NCBI GenBank assembly: GCA_022825945.1
Contig: JAJDVS010000102.1
Span: 50,136-114,135, forward strand
Direction of reading: 5' to 3'
Length of the DNA stretch: 64,000 nucleotides
Source of the DNA: Pseudomonadales bacterium
GTDB taxonomy: Bacteria > Pseudomonadota > Gammaproteobacteria > Pseudomonadales > Pseudohongiellaceae
In this document: in pieces, positions 36,003 through 45,018 of the stretch
Layout of the letters: every line of letters starts with the position of its first letter
How positions within the stretch are numbered: position 1 is the first letter of the stretch
Notes under the pieces: generated by a model
What the model was told of the DNA's origin: nothing
The model's database searches: none
Seen by the model: the letters and a program-made list of their open reading frames with translations, nothing else
Translations under genes and position numbers: made by a program

Positions 36003-38505
36003 AGAAGTCATAACTCATTCGAAGCGCCACCCTGCGGGGCAGAATCGGCCGCCCGACGAAGAACTGCGCGGGTTGGCCCGACTGGGCATTGCCTTGCCGG
36101 GGCGAGCCTTCGGTGATTCCCTGCGTGTCGGTAAGGTTGAACACATGCAGGCTCACGCGAATATTGTCATCGCCCTCAAGCGGGAACGAATATCCGGCTT
36201 CCAGTCGCCACAGGCCGTAGGAATCCAGGCTGACGGTGTTCGAATCGTTGGCGAAGTTGTCGCCGTGATGGTTATACATCAACAAGCCTTCGAAATTCTC
36301 CAGGGCGAAACGGGCGCCGAAATTGGCCATTTCGGTGGGTTGCCGCCGCAATTCGTTGCCGACGATCGCGGGATTGCCGTCGGCCTTGGTGAACTCATGC
36401 TCGCGCAGCGTGACATTGCCGTTCAAGGAAACAAAGTCGTTCAGGTACCAGGTCAGCCCGGCCTCGACTCCAAAGGCCTCGGTGGACTGCAGCGACACGT
36501 CTTCAATGATGTTGCCGGGATTGTTCGGATCATTGATGAAATCGACGTTGCGCCGATCATCCAGGGTTGATCGGAACAGGAGCGCCTGGGCGGTGATTGC
36601 CTGATTCTCATACTTCACGCCCGCTTCGATGGTATCGATGATTTCACCTTCGTAGGAAGCAAGCCTGCCCTGATTGAAAGGCACACTGCGTATCTGCGGG
36701 AAGAAAAATCCGCGGGATGCGTTGGCGAACAGATTGACCTCGTCGCTCAAGCGGTACAGCGCGCCGGCTGAAAAGGCCCATTCGGTGGCGCCGAGAGAGT
36801 CGCTGGTGAGCGAGCCATTGGTGTAACTGACGACCTCAAGGTGATCGCTGACGCTCGGGTCGTTGCTCATCACATGGGATGAAGTATTGAATTGCCTGAC
36901 ATCGCCCTCAAGCCGTTCGAGCCGGACGCCGAGGTCATAGGACCAGCGACCGCTTTCGATCTGATCGGCAATGTAGAATGCGGCGCGCCGGGCGCTGCGG
37001 TCGCGGTATCCGGTCAGCCCGTTGGTTCTGGCGAGGCCGTTGCGTGTCCAGTGATACATCGCGGCGGGGTCATCAGCCATCACGAGTTCGCCGGATGCGT
37101 CTTCAACGACTCCCATCAGTTGCACGTCCACCATCAGGGGCGCATTGCGGAAATCGCCCAGATAGGTGGTGATGTAATTGAGATCGTCAGCCTGGGAATT
37201 CGAGAAGAAGCCTCCGATAGTCAGGCCATGGGTTGCGTCACCGACGAAAAATTCGTTTCCGAGGCTCATTTCCACCGACATGTCGGTGGCGTCGCGCCAG
37301 CGGTCGAGCGTACGGTTGCCGAACACGAGGTGATCCGGCGCCAGATTCCTGCCGGTCTGGGAATACTTGAAACGGGCGTGGCCATGGAACGCCGGATCGA
37401 TTCCCCTCCGGGTGAGATACTCGGACTGCGTTTCGGGCGTGTTGGGCCCAAGGGCGTCGCCGTCAAGGAACAGATTGAACTGATGATCGTAGCGCGCGTA
37501 GCGCAGTTTCGCGTTGAGGGTCCATTCGTCATTCAGGTCCCGGTCGAGCACGGCGGCAAGCATGTGCCCGCGGGTGACGACGCCGTCGCCTATGGGCGTC
37601 TGGAAACGACCGCCGGGAGTATCGTACGCCAGACCGACCGCCTCAACCGTATTCATGGTGAAAACTTCGGCCCCGTCGTTGCCGGTGACGCGCTCCCGGG
37701 AGCGACCGTCAACGGGCAGGGGAAGAAAGAACTGCACACTGTCGTCGATCAATTGCGTATACAGCGTCAACGAGCCGGAGCCGTCATCGAACTCATGCCT
37801 GATGTTCCCCCTGATCTGGAAACCCTGGGTGTCGAGCCCGGACTTGAGTGGGCCTTCGTCATTGCGGAAGTAGCCGGACAATGCGTAGAAGGTGCTGGAA
37901 TCGGCGCCGCCGAGCGGGCCACTGAAGAAGTAGTCCCCCCGGAATCTGCCTTCTTCGGCGGTTTCAATCTGTACCGTGCCGGTTGGCTCCGGCCCGCCGG
38001 TGGCGGAGATATAGTTGATGATGCCGGCCACCGAACCGGGGCCGAACAGGTTCGACACGCCACCGCTGACAAACTCCGATCGCTCGATGCCGAGGTCGTT
38101 GCGGAAATAGACATCGAAAGCCGAGGAATTCAGGCCGAAAGTCGTGAACGCCGGCATGCCGTCATACAGCAGCGGCGTGAACGAGAACTGTCCTCCCGAC
38201 GGCAGGGCGCGGTGGAAGACGTTGGTGGCGACTTCGCCGCCGCCGCCTTCGGCGCTGATGCCTGGCAACTGGGTCAGGATATCCGCCTGACTTGACGAGT
38301 TGAAGGATCTGAGGTCTTCCTCGGTGAACTGGGACACCGACTGCGGCGTGTCAAAGCCTGTCCGTTCCACGCCGGTGCCGGTTACGATGATTTCTTCGAT
38401 AACGCCGTCTGCCTGGGCCGGCGACTGCCCGGAAGCCGTGCTTGATGCGGCGCAGATGGTCGCGGCGGACAAGGCCGCGGTCAGGAAAGAGCGATTCATT
38501 TTCAA
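36001..38505 (-). CDS. TonB-dependent outer-membrane receptor
   Basis: 834 residues. Signal peptide (AALSAATICAASSTASG), TonB box-like EEIIVTG, plug domain with GGVSNLFGPGSVAGIINYIS and a long beta-barrel ending RRVALRMSYDF with the terminal Phe typical of BamA substrates. It is probably the outer-membrane importer of the locus at 33-41 kb. The substrate is not known from sequence. A pair of inverted half-sites lies just upstream. Confidence 0.92.
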   Translation of the reverse strand: MKMNRSFLTAALSAATICAASSTASGQSPAQADGVIEEIIVTGTGVERTGFDTPQSVSQFTEEDLRSFNSSSQADILTQLPGISAEGGGGEVATNVFHRALPSGGQFSFTPLLYDGMPAFTTFGLNSSAFDVYFRNDLGIERSEFVSGGVSNLFGPGSVAGIINYISATGGPEPTGTVQIETAEEGRFRGDYFFSGPLGGADSSTFYALSGYFRNDEGPLKSGLDTQGFQIRGNIRHEFDDGSGSLTLYTQLIDDSVQFFLPLPVDGRSRERVTGNDGAEVFTMNTVEAVGLAYDTPGGRFQTPIGDGVVTRGHMLAAVLDRDLNDEWTLNAKLRYARYDHQFNLFLDGDALGPNTPETQSEYLTRRGIDPAFHGHARFKYSQTGRNLAPDHLVFGNRTLDRWRDATDMSVEMSLGNEFFVGDATHGLTIGGFFSNSQADDLNYITTYLGDFRNAPLMVDVQLMGVVEDASGELVMADDPAAMYHWTRNGLARTNGLTGYRDRSARRAAFYIADQIESGRWSYDLGVRLERLEGDVRQFNTSSHVMSNDPSVSDHLEVVSYTNGSLTSDSLGATEWAFSAGALYRLSDEVNLFANASRGFFFPQIRSVPFNQGRLASYEGEIIDTIEAGVKYENQAITAQALLFRSTLDDRRNVDFINDPNNPGNIIEDVSLQSTEAFGVEAGLTWYLNDFVSLNGNVTLREHEFTKADGNPAIVGNELRRQPTEMANFGARFALENFEGLLMYNHHGDNFANDSNTVSLDSYGLWRLEAGYSFPLEGDDNIRVSLHVFNLTDTQGITEGSPRQGNAQSGQPAQFFVGRPILPRRVALRMSYDF

Positions 38506-38555
38506 CCCCCGCTGTTTGCGAACCGGAACTGCTTCAGGTGAACGATGTTATACCC

Positions 38556-38613
38556 ATATTGCGTAAATAACAATGAAAAAAATGCAAATGTCAGGGATTA
38601 ATTTACGCGATAT
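38556..38613. promoter_or_regulatory. inverted half-sites, candidate operator
   Basis: ATATTGCGTAAAT (38556-38568) and ATTTACGCGATAT (38601-38613) are inverted copies of a 13-mer with one mismatch, separated by 32 bp. They lie 51 bp upstream of the TonB receptor start and just beyond the stop of the ROK regulator gene. The ROK protein is the obvious candidate to bind here. This is an inference. Confidence 0.55.
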
Positions 38614-38630
38614 GAATACATACTCCGGTT

Positions 38631-39806
38631 TCAGCAGAAAAAATACTGCGTAAAAGGAAGCGCCGCGGCGCCTACAGAGGCCGATTCACCGCTGGCCTCG
38701 GCAGCGATGATGGGGGGGAGGGGGCGTTCATAGGAACGTCGCCGTTGATCGAAAATTTCAATGTGGGGAATGATTTTTCGCGTCAGGGATTCGGGAATAC
38801 GGCCGCCGATCACGATTGCCGCCGGGTCGAGCAGCGCCGCGCTGGCCGAGACGATCAGCGAAAGCGAGTCGCGCACCCGCTCAATCCAGTCATCGACCCC
38901 GGGCCAGTCGGGGTTGAAATTGAGCACCAGGTCCGAGACCGATTCGACTTCAATTCCGCGGCGGCGGACGAGTTCGCGCAGCAGTTTGAGATTCGGATGC
39001 GGATAGATCAGTGGCGGCAGCAATTGCCCCACCTCGCCGGCATTGCCGAAAACGCCCCGCACGAGCCGCCCGTCCTGGATGACGCCGCCCCCCACTCCAG
39101 TGGCGATATAAAGGTACACGAAACTACGCGCGCGGCGTCCCACGCCGAACAGGCTTTCGCCGATAGCCGCGGCGTTGCCGTCGTTTTCCACCCAGACGGG
39201 AAGTTCCAGGTCGTGGGACAACGCCTCTTCCAGGTTGATATTGGTCCATTCTTCAAGGACCAGGGGCGTATTGACCTGGCCCGTCTCACGCATGAAGGTG
39301 CCCGGAATGCCCACGCCGGCCGCGAAAACCCTGTGGGATTCTATCGAACATTGCCGCGTCAACTCTCCGATCATGCGGCGCACCTCGACCACTACGGCAT
39401 CGTGCGACATCGTCGTCATGACGCGCTGCCTGTTGCCGATGATTTCTCCCTTGAAATTCATCAGGGTGACAGCCACCGCGTCCCACAGGATTGCGATGCC
39501 AAAGGACCAGGCGTAATCCGGCACGATCTCGACCTTGACGCTGAGTTGACCCCGTTTGCCGGTTGATACCCGTTCGCCGGGCCGAAGCGACCCACGTTCC
39601 ACCAGACGCGACAACAGCCGTGAGACGGTTTGCTGGGGGCGGTTGATCTCCCTTGATATCTGCGCCTGGGTCATGGCGCCGCGTCGCAGCACGAGGGCGG
39701 CTATCGCCCGCTCAACTTCGCTGGACGGGAGAAAGACATCATCGCGAAAATACTTCACGGTGGCGGGATCGAACCCCTGAACCGGAGCCTGTTCGCTGTC
39801 TGACAT
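38631..39806 (-). CDS. ROK-family transcriptional regulator
   Basis: About 391 residues from the ATG at 39806 (a GTG at 39821 is an alternative). The N-terminal winged helix-turn-helix (MTQAQISREINRPQQTVSRLL, about residues 45-75) is followed by the ROK sugar-kinase fold with GVGIPGTF, ENDGNAAAIGES and YLYIATGVGGGVIQDGR. The usual ROK zinc site (CxCGxxGC) is missing: the segment reads AGEVGQLLPPLIYPHPNLKLL. It probably senses a sugar or glycoside and represses the adjacent receptor gene. Confidence 0.85.
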   Translation of the reverse strand: MSDSEQAPVQGFDPATVKYFRDDVFLPSSEVERAIAALVLRRGAMTQAQISREINRPQQTVSRLLSRLVERGSLRPGERVSTGKRGQLSVKVEIVPDYAWSFGIAILWDAVAVTLMNFKGEIIGNRQRVMTTMSHDAVVVEVRRMIGELTRQCSIESHRVFAAGVGIPGTFMRETGQVNTPLVLEEWTNINLEEALSHDLELPVWVENDGNAAAIGESLFGVGRRARSFVYLYIATGVGGGVIQDGRLVRGVFGNAGEVGQLLPPLIYPHPNLKLLRELVRRRGIEVESVSDLVLNFNPDWPGVDDWIERVRDSLSLIVSASAALLDPAAIVIGGRIPESLTRKIIPHIEIFDQRRRSYERPLPPIIAAEASGESASVGAAALPFTQYFFC

Positions 39807-39845
39807 GTGGCCTGCGTTCACAATGGGTCGATATCAGGGGTCCAT

Positions 39846-39864
39846 GAGCCTGCGGCGCAGGCTC
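39846..39864. repeat. palindrome made of two fused ends of the 163-bp element
   Basis: GAGCCTGC-GGC-GCAGGCTC: 8-bp arms and a 3-base loop, a perfect hairpin. It has the terminal bases of the foldback element joined back to back. It lies in the 68 bp between the reductase stop and the ROK gene start and may terminate the reductase transcript. Confidence 0.6.
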
Positions 39865-39874
39865 CTGTGCCGCA

Positions 39875-40741
39875 TTATTGGCGGGTGTAACGCCGCAACA
39901 GGCTCGAAGTATCCCAGCGCCCCCCGCCCAGCGCCTGCACCTCCGCATAAAACCCGTCCACCAGCGCCGCCACCGGCAACTCCGCGCCGATACGCCCCGC
40001 TTCCTCCCTTGCGATTCCCAGGTCCTTGCGCATCCAGTCCACCGCGAAGCCGAAATCGTATTCATCCCGCAACATGGTCTGATAGCGGTTGCTCATCTGC
40101 CAGGACCCGGCGGCCCCGCGGGAAATCGTTTCGATGACCGCCTCCCCGTCGAGTCCCGCGCGTCGGGCGAAATTGAGCCCTTCCGCCAGACCCTGCACCA
40201 CGCCGGCGATACAGATCTGGTTAACCATTTTGGCCAATTGCCCGCTGCCGGCGGGTCCGAGCAGCTTGCTGAAAGCGGCGTAGGCGGCGAGTACCGGTTC
40301 GGCCCGCGCAAAGTCGTCCTTCTCGCCGCCGACCATGATCGTCAGCTTGCCTTTTTCGGCCCCGGCCTGGCCGCCGGATACCGGCGCGTCGAGAAATCCC
40401 ACGCCCCGCTTCCGGGCCGCCGCGTCGAGTTCCCGGGCCAGGGTGACCGACGCCGTGGTGTGATCGATCAGCATGGCGCCCGAATCCATTCCCGCCAGGG
40501 CGCCGCTCTCGCCAAGGGCAACCGAACGCACATCGTCGTCATTGCCCACGCAGAGCATGACCATGTCGCAGCCGCTCGCCGCCTCGACCGGCGTCGGGGC
40601 GCTGCTTCCACCATGCTCCTCGCGCCATTGCCTGGCTTTCGAGGCAGTGCGGTTGTACACGCAAACCTCCCCCGCCTTCCGCTGCAAATGTCCCGCCATG
40701 GGATAGCCCATGACGCCAAGACCGATAAATGCAAGTTTCAT
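39875..40741 (-). CDS. beta-hydroxyacid dehydrogenase, GarR/tartronate-semialdehyde-reductase-like
   Basis: 288 residues. FIGLGVMGYPMAGHL is the NAD(P)-binding start, FLDAPVSGGQAGAEKGKL the substrate loop and GQLAKMVNQI carries the catalytic Lys. GarR-type enzymes convert tartronate semialdehyde and glycerate. Glycerate is also the product of glucosylglycerate hydrolysis, which fits the neighbouring GH63 gene. A 3-hydroxyisobutyrate dehydrogenase role cannot be excluded. ATG with GAGGAG upstream. Confidence 0.8.
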   Translation of the reverse strand: MKLAFIGLGVMGYPMAGHLQRKAGEVCVYNRTASKARQWREEHGGSSAPTPVEAASGCDMVMLCVGNDDDVRSVALGESGALAGMDSGAMLIDHTTASVTLARELDAAARKRGVGFLDAPVSGGQAGAEKGKLTIMVGGEKDDFARAEPVLAAYAAFSKLLGPAGSGQLAKMVNQICIAGVVQGLAEGLNFARRAGLDGEAVIETISRGAAGSWQMSNRYQTMLRDEYDFGFAVDWMRKDLGIAREEAGRIGAELPVAALVDGFYAEVQALGGGRWDTSSLLRRYTRQ

Positions 40742-40783
40742 GAATGCTCCTCATGGTATTCTCTGAAAAATTTCGATTCCCTT

Positions 40784-41743
40784 CTACACTAGGTCCGAGC
40801 GCCAGTCCTGGCGCAGCGCCCTCACCATGTCGCTCATGGAGTCGAACCGGTCGGCTGGCTTTTTTTCCAGACAGCGCATGGCGACCTGCTCAAGCAGGGT
40901 CGGCACATGAATCCGGGTCAGCTCGGATGGCGGCGGCGGCGTATCCCGCAGCACGCTGTCGATGATCTGGTGCATCTTCTTCCCTTTGGCCGGCGGTTTG
41001 CCGCAAAGCACTTCATAGAGCACCGCGCCGAGGCTGAAAACATCGGTGCGGTAATCGATTTCCGGGTCCTGGTTGATTTGCTCCGGCGACATGTACCAGG
41101 CCGAACCCTGGGCCTTGTGCTTGCCCGTGATATTGACGTCCGCCACCGAAATCGCCGGTCGGCCCGCCACATCCCGCATGTCCTCGCCGGCGGCGCCCCA
41201 GACCTTGGCCAGGCCCCAGTCGAGCAGCAGGACCTCGCCATAAGGCCCGGCCAAGATGTTCTCGGGCTTGATGTCCCGGTGCGCCACGCCATGCTGATGG
41301 GCGTACTCCAGGGCGTAGCCGATCTGCATCACCACTTCCATCAACTGGGTCAGGTCGTAGCGGGCGCGATAGTCGAGAATCTCGCGCAGGGTATAGCCAT
41401 GAACGAGCTTCATGGTGAAGAAGGGATTGCCGCGGACGTCCCGGCCCAACTCGTAGGTGGGCACGGTATTGGGATGCTGCAGCATGGCGGACACCCGCGC
41501 CTCGCGAATCAGCCGCCGCTGTTCCACCTCATCCCGGGCGAACTCCGGGCGCAGGGTCTTGTAGCAGACGAAACGCGACAGGTGCTGGTCCTTGCAGGAC
41601 TTGATCAGCGACTTGCCGCCCTCGGCGATGGTGCTGAAAAAAGCGTAGCGGGTGCGCTGATCAATCTTCTTTGGCAGCGCCTTGTCGGTCTCTTCCAGGA
41701 AGATCGAAGCATACTCCCTGGGCGGCTCGGGGAAATTCAGCAT
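40784..41743 (-). CDS. serine/threonine protein kinase
   Basis: About 319 residues from the ATG at 41743 (an in-frame TTG at 41797 is less likely). It has a poor glycine loop (IAEGGKSLIKSC), the ATP-binding Lys in FVCYKTLRPEF, the catalytic loop AHRDIKPENIL, DWG in place of DFG (LLLDWGLAKVWG), and WYMSPEQ in the activation segment. There is no membrane helix or sensor domain, so it is cytoplasmic. The substrate is unknown. It lies upstream of the GarR-like gene on the same strand. Confidence 0.85.
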   Translation of the reverse strand: MLNFPEPPREYASIFLEETDKALPKKIDQRTRYAFFSTIAEGGKSLIKSCKDQHLSRFVCYKTLRPEFARDEVEQRRLIREARVSAMLQHPNTVPTYELGRDVRGNPFFTMKLVHGYTLREILDYRARYDLTQLMEVVMQIGYALEYAHQHGVAHRDIKPENILAGPYGEVLLLDWGLAKVWGAAGEDMRDVAGRPAISVADVNITGKHKAQGSAWYMSPEQINQDPEIDYRTDVFSLGAVLYEVLCGKPPAKGKKMHQIIDSVLRDTPPPPSELTRIHVPTLLEQVAMRCLEKKPADRFDSMSDMVRALRQDWRSDLV

Positions 41744-41881
41744 TTTCTGGAGCCCGCCTTCCGGAATCGGCCAACTGGAGAACCCCCACACTACCAAATC
41801 CCAACCCGGTTCGCAGCAGCAATGCCTCCCGCGGCGTCACCTCCCTCCCGTTACTCCGCGCGGAGCAAAGTCTGGCTCCCC

Positions 41882-41986
41882 GTCATTCCGCGCGGAGCGA
41901 AGCGCAGTCGCAGAATCTCAGGTTCCCGGGAAGATTCTGCGGCTACGCGCAGAATGACGGAGAGGGGTATGCACGCGGAATGACGG
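41882..41986. repeat. inverted pair of GTCATTC repeat cores with a third fragment
   Basis: A 38-bp core at 41882-41919 (GTCATTCCGCGCGGAGCG...) is followed by an inverted core ending GCAGAATGACGG at 41960 and a further CGCGGAATGACGG at 41974-41986. A degenerate copy precedes it at about 41852. It lies between the divergent kinase and thioesterase genes. Confidence 0.75.
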
Positions 41987-42013
41987 GAAGGGGAATTCGA
42001 CTATAATCGGCCC

Positions 42014-42454
42014 ATGTCCGGCACCCAGGCCAAACAGCGCGACTTCCACCAGTGCGTCGAAAGCGTTTTTCATGTCCGCTATGCCGAGACCGACAACATG
42101 GGCGTCGTGCATCATTCGACGTATCTGGTGTATTTCGAGGAAGGCCGCAGCCAGTACATGCGCGAGATGGGCAGTGACTACGCCCACGTGGAGGAAAGCG
42201 GCTACCAGCTACCCGTCACCGAGGCCCAGCTGCGCTTTTCCGGCAGTCTCCGCTATGGCCAGCAAGTGCGCGTTCGCGCCTGGATTGCCGAAAGCCGCAG
42301 CCGGCGGCTCACTTTCGCTTATGAAATCACCGCCAGCGACCATCCCCAGGTGCTCGTGACCGGATACACCCATCATGTCTGGACCGACGTGGACGGCAAG
42401 GTCACCCGGCTTCCCGAACGCTGGCGGAGCCATTTCCAGCCGAAGTTCGCGTAA
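42014..42454 (+). CDS. YbgC/FadM-type acyl-CoA thioesterase
   Basis: 146 residues, single hot-dog fold. FHVRYAETDNMGVVHHSTYLVYFEEGR contains the catalytic Asp of the 4-hydroxybenzoyl-CoA thioesterase family (YAETD) and its helix. It hydrolyses acyl-CoA thioesters. It is convergent with an acyltransferase gene, and their 3' ends overlap by 53 bp. Confidence 0.88.
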   Translation: MSGTQAKQRDFHQCVESVFHVRYAETDNMGVVHHSTYLVYFEEGRSQYMREMGSDYAHVEESGYQLPVTEAQLRFSGSLRYGQQVRVRAWIAESRSRRLTFAYEITASDHPQVLVTGYTHHVWTDVDGKVTRLPERWRSHFQPKFA

Positions 42455-43328
42455 GCTCGCCCAGTGACTGCACCCGCCAGTAGAGAAAATCCGTCAATTC
42501 CTGGCGGCCCCGCAGGCCGCGCATGGAATCCCAGCTGATGGGCCCGCCGATTTCCACCCGCAAGGTCTTGCCGAACTTGTTGCGCGCCTCGTGGATCAAC
42601 AGCGCCATGCGCAGGGGTTCGGCGATATGCGAGGCGACGTGGAACTTGCGACTGTTGCGGCCGTGGAAATAGACCGGCACCACCGTCGCCTCGGCGTCGC
42701 GCACGAGTTTGGCGGCGAAATTGGTCCAGGGCGCATCGCGCACGGGGCCGAAGCCGAGCCGGTTCGCCGTGGACACCGCCCCCGACGGAAAGATCAACAC
42801 CGGCACATTGGCCGCCAATGCTTCGAGGGCCAACTGTCGCGAGCGGATATTGGTCTTGCGCGCCTGGGGCGCCGCGCTGAAATCGATGGGCAGAAAATAA
42901 GGCGCGAGTTCGCGGTCCTGGCACAGCAGGCTGTGCAGCATGATGCGGAAATCGCCCCGCAGCTTCACCGCGATATCGCACAGCACCATGCCGTCCACCA
43001 CGCCGAAAGGATGATTGGCGACAAACACCAGCGGTCGGCCGGGGGCCAGTCCGGCCAGCGGGGAACGGTCCATCTCCAGCTTGATGCCGGCCTCCTGCAG
43101 GCCTTCGGCGAAGAAATTCTCCACTCCGAGCTTCCGGTCCTTGAGTTCCCGGTAGATGCGCTCGATGCGGCGGCGCCCGGAGAGGGCTTCCAGGGCCGTG
43201 ACCAGTTTCCTCTCCAGCCAGGAATCTTCCGGCTGCACATAGGAAACCCTGGGCGGGTCCCGCAGGTAACAGGCGAACTGCGGATCCACTTTCCGCAGCC
43301 GGGCGGCGCTGAAATGATCAGTTTGCAC
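42402..43328 (-). CDS. PlsC/OlsA-type glycerophospholipid acyltransferase
   Basis: 308 residues. The acyltransferase block FVANHPFGVVDGMVLCDIA carries the His-Asp catalytic motif with one extra residue compared with HX4D, as in OlsA/hemolysin-type enzymes. FPSGAVSTANRLGFGPVRDAPW and VVPVYFHGRNSRKFHVASH match the substrate regions. It probably acylates a lyso-lipid. It overlaps the start-proximal part of the cytochrome/monooxygenase gene by 11 bp, so the two are co-transcribed. Confidence 0.8.
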   Translation of the reverse strand: MQTDHFSAARLRKVDPQFACYLRDPPRVSYVQPEDSWLERKLVTALEALSGRRRIERIYRELKDRKLGVENFFAEGLQEAGIKLEMDRSPLAGLAPGRPLVFVANHPFGVVDGMVLCDIAVKLRGDFRIMLHSLLCQDRELAPYFLPIDFSAAPQARKTNIRSRQLALEALAANVPVLIFPSGAVSTANRLGFGPVRDAPWTNFAAKLVRDAEATVVPVYFHGRNSRKFHVASHIAEPLRMALLIHEARNKFGKTLRVEIGGPISWDSMRGLRGRQELTDFLYWRVQSLGELTRTSAGNGSASVREAG

Positions 43329-45018
43329 GATGGTAGGCGAAGTACCCGGTAAACATTTCTTCCCAGCTTTCCACGCCGAACCGCAGCTCGCTGTCCGGGT
43401 CGGGATTGTTGGGATTGGAAATCGAATTGTCGAAGGCGCCGCTCACGCGCAGCACCGCGCCGGCGGGAATCGCCACCGGCTCGTCCAGGCGGTAATAAGG
43501 CTGCCAGCCGTAGTTGTAGGCCGGCACCGAAAAGACTTCCCGCAGGGGCTCGCCGGGGGTCTCCACGGCGAACTTCATCCGCTTGCCGCGAAAATTCATT
43601 CGCGCCCGCACGCCAAGGAGCACCGCGTCGTGGTCAAGCCGGAAACTCGCCTCCAGGGGGAAATCGGGGGTATTGGGAGGCAGCACAAAGCGGGTGGAAA
43701 CCGCCGCGGTGGCCAGCTCCCGTTCCGGCGGCGCATCGTGAAAATACAGGCCGATGCGGCTGGCGTCGCTGGTGGACTGGCCATTGGTCACATAGTGGAA
43801 CTGCATGGACAGCCTGTCCCCGGGGGCGATGCGGACTCCAACTCCGGCGGGAAATTCGCGCAACAGGTCCTGCCCCGGCGCATAGCCATCGAGAAACTTG
43901 CGGACGCTGTTTTCCCGCCGCCTCTCGGCGCCCCAGAAATCCTCGCCCTCGCCGGTGACGAAAATCATCAGGTGATGCAGCACCGACTCGTCCCCCGGCA
44001 GGTATTGCAGGGCGCGCACCCACTTCTCTTCGGCGAAACTGAGTTCGGTGGTTTCGTAGGTGTAATCGAGCACTCCGGTGGGCGGGATGTCCTGCCGCGG
44101 GGCCTGAACGACATGGTCGGGCTCGCCGAGGCGCCAGTCGATGGCCGGCGCCGCGGAGAGCGCCTGCAATGGATCGTTCTCTCCCGCCTCGCCCGGCGCG
44201 CCGGCGTCAATCCAGTTCACCAGCAGCTGCAGGTCTTCGGTGCTGATGTGGCGGGCGTCCCGGGACTGGCCGACGTTGTGGTCCACCTGCATCGGCGGCA
44301 TGCGCCTGTTCAGCAGCACTTCGCGGATCATCGGCGACCAGCCTAGCAGCATCAGGTAGCTGTCCAGGGCAAAAGGCCCCACCCCGCCCCGGCGATGGCA
44401 CATGCCGCAGTTCTCGATGATTCGCGGCGCCACTTCGCTTGCATAATCAGGCGGTTCGGCAAGCATGGCGTCGCGTAGGGGATAGGCGATGGGACATTCT
44501 TCCGGCGCTGGGCGGTGAATGCTGTCGGCGATGCCGTCCCCGGCCACAGCCGCCAGCGCATCCTCGAAATCGGCGCCGGGTTCGCCCTGATAGAACAGCG
44601 AAAGGCGTCCGGGATTGAGCAGGGCCACTTCGCCCGCCCCGCTCAACTCCAGCGCCGCGGAAACGAGTTGCCCGCCATCCATGAGCAGGGGTAAATCGAG
44701 GCCATCCGCACCCGGGGCGCCGTGGCCGGACCCGCGGGAATCCAAGAAAACAAAGGCGATTTCACGATCCGCATGACTGTCCGCCGCAGCCGTGAACCGC
44801 GCCGCCATGGCGGGCATGGCCGGGCAGTCGGCGTCCCAGGCCATCAGCGCCAGGGCCCGCAGATGACGATAGCGGCTCAACTGGTGAAACACGCCGCCGG
44901 TATCGAGCAGGGCGAAATCGTCAATCCGCTCCGGCGCCGCCCGGGACTGGGCGCAAAGCGCAATCAGCAAAGCTGCCGCGAGGGTTTGCAGCAGGCGCCT
45001 GGCGGACGGATGTTCCAT
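43318..45018 (-). CDS. thioredoxin-fold / cytochrome c / PHM-like copper protein
   Basis: 566 residues. The signal peptide leads to a thioredoxin-like domain (DADCPAMPAM, single Cys65), then a c-type haem motif CGMCH (204-208) with RRMPP as the probable distal Met, then a PHM/DBM-like beta-sandwich pair. The first copper site is kept (HH348-349 and His408). The HxH pair of the second copper site is replaced by Arg473 and Asn475 (RARMNFRGKRM), but the Met at 555 is kept. It is probably periplasmic. Its substrate is unknown. It is divergent from the following genes. Confidence 0.8.
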   Translation of the reverse strand: MEHPSARRLLQTLAAALLIALCAQSRAAPERIDDFALLDTGGVFHQLSRYRHLRALALMAWDADCPAMPAMAARFTAAADSHADREIAFVFLDSRGSGHGAPGADGLDLPLLMDGGQLVSAALELSGAGEVALLNPGRLSLFYQGEPGADFEDALAAVAGDGIADSIHRPAPEECPIAYPLRDAMLAEPPDYASEVAPRIIENCGMCHRRGGVGPFALDSYLMLLGWSPMIREVLLNRRMPPMQVDHNVGQSRDARHISTEDLQLLVNWIDAGAPGEAGENDPLQALSAAPAIDWRLGEPDHVVQAPRQDIPPTGVLDYTYETTELSFAEEKWVRALQYLPGDESVLHHLMIFVTGEGEDFWGAERRRENSVRKFLDGYAPGQDLLREFPAGVGVRIAPGDRLSMQFHYVTNGQSTSDASRIGLYFHDAPPERELATAAVSTRFVLPPNTPDFPLEASFRLDHDAVLLGVRARMNFRGKRMKFAVETPGEPLREVFSVPAYNYGWQPYYRLDEPVAIPAGAVLRVSGAFDNSISNPNNPDPDSELRFGVESWEEMFTGYFAYHRAN

